Part shown: piece after piece, positions 21,470 through 23,894 of the stretch
Numbering within the stretch: position 1 is the first letter of the stretch
Layout of the letters: each line of letters opens with the position of its first letter
From: an uncultured Caulobacteraceae bacterium
GTDB lineage: Bacteria; Pseudomonadota; Alphaproteobacteria; Caulobacterales; Caulobacteraceae
Length of the DNA stretch: 23,894 bases
Assembly (NCBI GenBank): GCA_937910255.1
Contig: CALEOQ010000082.1
Span: 1 to 23,894 of the forward strand
Direction: 5' to 3'
The notes under the pieces: generated by a model
Told to the model about the DNA's origin: nothing
The model's database searches: none
Seen by the model: the letters and a program-made list of their open reading frames with translations, nothing else
Position numbers and translations under genes: made by a program

Positions 21470-21910
21470 TCAGCGCCGGCCCCCGCCGTGGTGACCGCCA
21501 CCACCGTGCCCGCCGCCCCGATGCCCGCCGCCGCCGTGCGACCCGCCGCCGTAGAATCCGAACCCGAACGAGCTGAACGCCGGGCGGGCGTAGTAGGATC
21601 GACCATAGTAGCCGGAGGGGTAGTACCGCGACGACGCATAGGCCGGGGGCTGCACGGCGGCCACGATGCAGGCCGGCGGTGGCGGTGCGGGGCCCGCAGC
21701 AGCACTCGCGGCATTGTCAGACGGCGCCGCTTCCGCCGGGGCGGGGGCGGGGCCCGAAGCCGGCGCGCCCGCTACGATGGCGCCTGGCGTGTCGCAGGGA
21801 ACGACGTAGTAGGCGATCCGCTGCGGAGCCTGCGGATAGGTCGCGCAGGCGCTCAGCATTCCGGTCGCGATCGCCAAGACTGCGCCGGATCGGATACGGG
21901 ACGCCAGCAT
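21470..21910 (-). CDS. Lipoprotein with Gly/His-rich C-terminus
   Basis: This 146-residue protein is first in the three-gene minus-strand operon. The signal peptide ends LSAC (Cys22). Two further cysteines (VVPCDTP and PPACIVA) bracket an Ala/Pro-rich stretch of about 40 residues. The C-terminal third is Tyr-rich (SSRYYPSGYYGRSYYARP), then Gly/His-rich (GGGSHGGGGHRGGGHGGGG and a further His pair). GGGAG about eight bases upstream supports the ATG at 21910. The Gly/His tail may bind Zn, Ni or Co, which fits a metal-resistance region but is not evidence of function. No family recognised. Confidence 0.72.
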   Translation of the reverse strand: MLASRIRSGAVLAIATGMLSACATYPQAPQRIAYYVVPCDTPGAIVAGAPASGPAPAPAEAAPSDNAASAAAGPAPPPPACIVAAVQPPAYASSRYYPSGYYGRSYYARPAFSSFGFGFYGGGSHGGGGHRGGGHGGGGHHGGGRR

Positions 21911-22036
21911 GATCCTACTCCCGATTACACCGCCGGATCATGCGCCCGTTAGATGGAGACACCTATAGCTTTGCTTGGGGACAGAGCCTGGACTAGGCCT
22001 CGACTTCCGGATTTTCAGGCCTCGGGCCGCAGGTGA

Positions 22037-22267
22037 TTATTGGGCCGGATTACTTCGTGCGAAGCTTCGCAACTCACCGCCAGGTTGCTGCAGGAGGATC
22101 TCGACGGGGCGTCCGCTGCCTTCCGCCGCCGCGGCGAACCGCAGCGCCGCCTCTTCCGCGTCGACCCTATAGGGGAAGTCTCCCACCGAACCCCCGTCGG
22201 AGATCACACGCCAGCCGTCGCCGATGCGGAGGATGGCGATCGAGATCGAGACAGGCGGCTGTTCCAT
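22037..22267 (-). CDS. Small hypothetical protein, DUF2188-like layout
   Basis: This 76-residue cytoplasmic protein starts at ATG 22267, five bases after CGGAGG on the complement; an in-frame ATG 33 bases earlier lacks such a site. It reads as a beta-hairpin (ISIAILRIGDGWRVISDGGS), a helix (DAEEAALRFAAAAEGSG) and a final strand (PVEILLQQPGGELRSF). That order, with the central Gly-Trp-x-Val, is shared with the protein at 16741-16989, so the two may have the same fold; sequence identity is low. It lies 95 bases downstream of the APC permease on the same strand. Confidence 0.6.
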   Translation of the reverse strand: MEQPPVSISIAILRIGDGWRVISDGGSVGDFPYRVDAEEAALRFAAAAEGSGRPVEILLQQPGGELRSFARSNPAQ

Positions 22268-22362
22268 AAGGCCTCCGTTCAGCGAAGCGGGATCGACCAA
22301 CCGATACCCGCCCGGTCATTATACGCGCCTCGGTGGCTTCGATTAAGGCTGCGTGCTCACGG

Positions 22363-23670
22363 CTAGGCCCTGGCTGCTGATCGACGGCGGACGAGGGCGT
22401 ACGGGATGGCCCCTGCGAGGATTGCCATCAAGAAGGTTAGATAGACCTTCCACTCATACTGGGCGGCCAGCAGCAGAGAGGCGGCGATGCCAAGCGCAGC
22501 CGTCACCGGGAAACGCCTGATCGAGGGGTCCTTGAACGGTCGTTTCAGGTCAGGCCTGGTGTAGCGCAGGATGATGACGGCGGCGTTGACGCTCGCGAAG
22601 ACCAAGGTGACGCCCAGTGACGAGAGGCTGGCGACGAACTTCACCTCGCCCAGGACGGCGAAGATACACGCCGCGGCCAGCATGACGATCGCCCCAATCC
22701 ACGGGCTCTTGCTCTTGCCGAGCGTACGCTGCAACGCCTTGGGAAGGTCGCCAGCGCGGGCCATGCCGAACAGCAGCCGACTACCGGAAACGGACGCGTT
22801 GAGCACTGCGTTCGCGGTCGCGAGCAGGGCGGCTCCGGTGATAACCACTCCGGCCCATTGGCCCAGTTGGCTGGCTGCCGCGACGAGCGGGAAATCGGAT
22901 GACCCGATGCTCCGCGCATCGACCAGGGCCAAGACGCCGAAGATCACCGCGATGTAGACCGCGGTCGACACACAAAGGGCGACCATGAAGGCGCGCCAGA
23001 GGTCGCGGCCCGGCTCCTTCGCTTCCTCGGAGAGCGTCGCCATGTGCTCGTAGCCCGAGTAGATGAAGAACACGATCGCCGCCCCCTGGAGTACGCCCCC
23101 CCAGTCCTGCGGCGCCGCGATCTTTGGGGGCAGCGCCGAGCCCTTCAGGCCGATGGCCCACGCTGCGAACGCGATCAGGCAGAGGACCTGAATCGTCGTC
23201 AGCACCGCGCTTACGGCCGAGGCCTTTGTCACGCCGGCGATATTGATGCCGGTGGCAAGCGCCATCAACCCGAGCGCCACCAGAACTGGAGGCATCGCCA
23301 AAAAGGTCTGCAGGTAATTGCCGAAGGTCAGGCCGACGGTGGCGAAGGTCGCCGCGCCGTGGACCGCGATGAACAGTCCGACGGCAAAGGCGACGGCAGG
23401 CGCCTTCGGCAGCGCTTGGCGCAGGAAGCTGTGCTCGGCGCCGGCGCTGGGCATCGCCGAGGCGAGTTCCGCGTAGGATAGGCCTGAGAAGGCCGAGATC
23501 ACGGCGGCGATCAGGAAGCTCACCCAGATCGCTTCGCCGGCGGCCCCGGCCGCCGGGCCTATCACGGCATAGATCCCGGCGCCGATGATCGTGCCGATGC
23601 CGTACAAGGAGAGCCGTCCCAAACCGAGCGTCTTCGCCAGTCCGCCGCTCGGGCTCGATGTCGATGTCAT
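22363..23670 (-). CDS. APC-family amino-acid permease
   Basis: This 435-residue inner-membrane transporter belongs to the amino acid-polyamine-organocation superfamily. TM1 carries the signature GIGTIIGAGIYAVIGPAAG, and TM2-3 include SGLSYAELASAMPSAG and EHSFLRQALP. Around TM6, IVFFIYSGYEHMATLSEEAK is the usual substrate-site segment, and SRLLFGMARAGDLP is the conserved loop after TM8. About 12 hydrophobic segments are evident. ATG 23670 is preferred over GTG 23682 because GAGAG lies close upstream. The substrate cannot be assigned from the sequence; uptake of amino acids driven by protons is the commonest role. It is divergent from the Anbu-like gene, with 127 bases between. Confidence 0.93.
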   Translation of the reverse strand: MTSTSSPSGGLAKTLGLGRLSLYGIGTIIGAGIYAVIGPAAGAAGEAIWVSFLIAAVISAFSGLSYAELASAMPSAGAEHSFLRQALPKAPAVAFAVGLFIAVHGAATFATVGLTFGNYLQTFLAMPPVLVALGLMALATGINIAGVTKASAVSAVLTTIQVLCLIAFAAWAIGLKGSALPPKIAAPQDWGGVLQGAAIVFFIYSGYEHMATLSEEAKEPGRDLWRAFMVALCVSTAVYIAVIFGVLALVDARSIGSSDFPLVAAASQLGQWAGVVITGAALLATANAVLNASVSGSRLLFGMARAGDLPKALQRTLGKSKSPWIGAIVMLAAACIFAVLGEVKFVASLSSLGVTLVFASVNAAVIILRYTRPDLKRPFKDPSIRRFPVTAALGIAASLLLAAQYEWKVYLTFLMAILAGAIPYALVRRRSAARA

Positions 23671-23797
23671 GTCTGCTCTCACGGCGAAGGTTGCGTTTCA
23701 AACGCCGCGTCGCTGCATTCGATGCGAAGTATCGGCAGCTTGACGCCGGTGGCTCCCACCAGGAGGTTGGGCGCACACGAACTGAACCGGCGGGCCG

Positions 23798-23894
23798 ATG
23801 ACCTACTGCCTCGGAATTCTCTTACGCGGCGGGTTGGTGCTCGCTTCGGACTCGCGATCGAACGCGGGCGTCGATCAGGTGACGCAGGTGCGCA
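23798..23894 (+). CDS. Anbu/proteasome-type peptidase (3' truncated by window)
   Basis: Only the first 32 codons are in the window: MTYCLGILLRGGLVLASDSR, then SNAGVDQVTQVR. This is the characteristic N-terminus of bacterial proteasome-type (Anbu) proteins, Ntn-hydrolases in which Thr2, exposed when Met1 is removed, acts as nucleophile. ASDSR and NAGVD are strongly conserved there. In many bacteria the gene is clustered with a transglutaminase-like protease, an alpha-E protein and an ATP-grasp-like protein; these would lie to the right, outside the window. The ribosome-binding site is weak. Confidence 0.85.
   Translation, partial: MTYCLGILLRGGLVLASDSRSNAGVDQVTQVR

Noticed and set aside
22781..23776. 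331-codon minus-strand frame overlapping the APC permease
   Set aside because: It is in another frame on the same strand as the permease, Arg-rich and without TM helices or domains; the permease frame is clearly the coding one.

Overview
The window reads as a metal-resistance and cell-envelope accessory region of a high-GC alphaproteobacterium, most likely one of the Caulobacterales (Caulobacter, Phenylobacterium or Brevundimonas type). The best taxonomic hint is a lipoprotein of the CC0125/CC1285 type (19275-19871, minus). High GC, heavy use of ATGA/TGATG start-stop overlaps and an alphaproteobacterial flgI relic agree with this. The left end is an artefact. Bases 58-130 are an error-containing Illumina P5 adapter read-through with its homopolymer, and bases 1-57 are probably base calls made past the end of the template. 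Genuine sequence therefore starts at about 131.

Region 1 (131-5615) is a czcCBA efflux operon: a 5'-truncated outer-membrane CzcC, the periplasmic adaptor CzcB, and the HME-RND pump CzcA, whose TM4 signature is of the divalent-cation type. Region 2 (5626-10432) continues on the same strand. It holds a truncated DUF190 relic, a secreted protein of unknown family, a Tat-exported DUF411 metal-binding protein, an intact DUF190 protein, a P1B-4-type metal ATPase (SPC and HEGST motifs, long His-rich linker) and an M23 peptidase coupled to the ATPase stop codon.

Region 3 (10449-13791) is the least familiar part. A two-gene cassette (a small exported four-cysteine protein plus a 45-49 residue basic single-TM protein) occurs twice in diverged form, on either side of a TolC-family outer-membrane protein, with a further 39-residue TM protein between. 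A TFIIB-type zinc-ribbon protein closes the run. I do not recognise the cassette proteins. Together with the M23 peptidase and TolC they look like an envelope module attached to the metal-export genes. Region 4 (13941-16989) has a Tyr/Gly-rich lipoprotein on the minus strand, then two tandem, overlapping CDF metal exporters with different TM5 metal-site residues, an SRPBCC protein and a small DUF2188-like protein.

Region 5 (16990-18728) looks decayed. It contains the last 100 or so codons of flgI with an in-frame stop, perhaps the first codons of the next flagellar gene, one exported adhesin-E-like protein and a 471-base stretch without a convincing gene. Region 6 (18729-22267) carries small exported or lipid-anchored proteins rich in Gly, Tyr, Gln or His. 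It includes a three-gene minus-strand operon with a CusF-like protein that has lost two of the four canonical Cu(I) ligands. Region 7 is an APC-family permease (minus) and, running off the right edge, the start of an Anbu-type proteasome-like peptidase (plus).

Functionally, metal would be moved from cytoplasm to periplasm by the P1B-4 ATPase and the two CDF proteins, and from periplasm to outside by CzcCBA. The small periplasmic proteins are candidate metal buffers or envelope-stress factors. No transposase, integrase, tRNA, rRNA or CRISPR array was seen.
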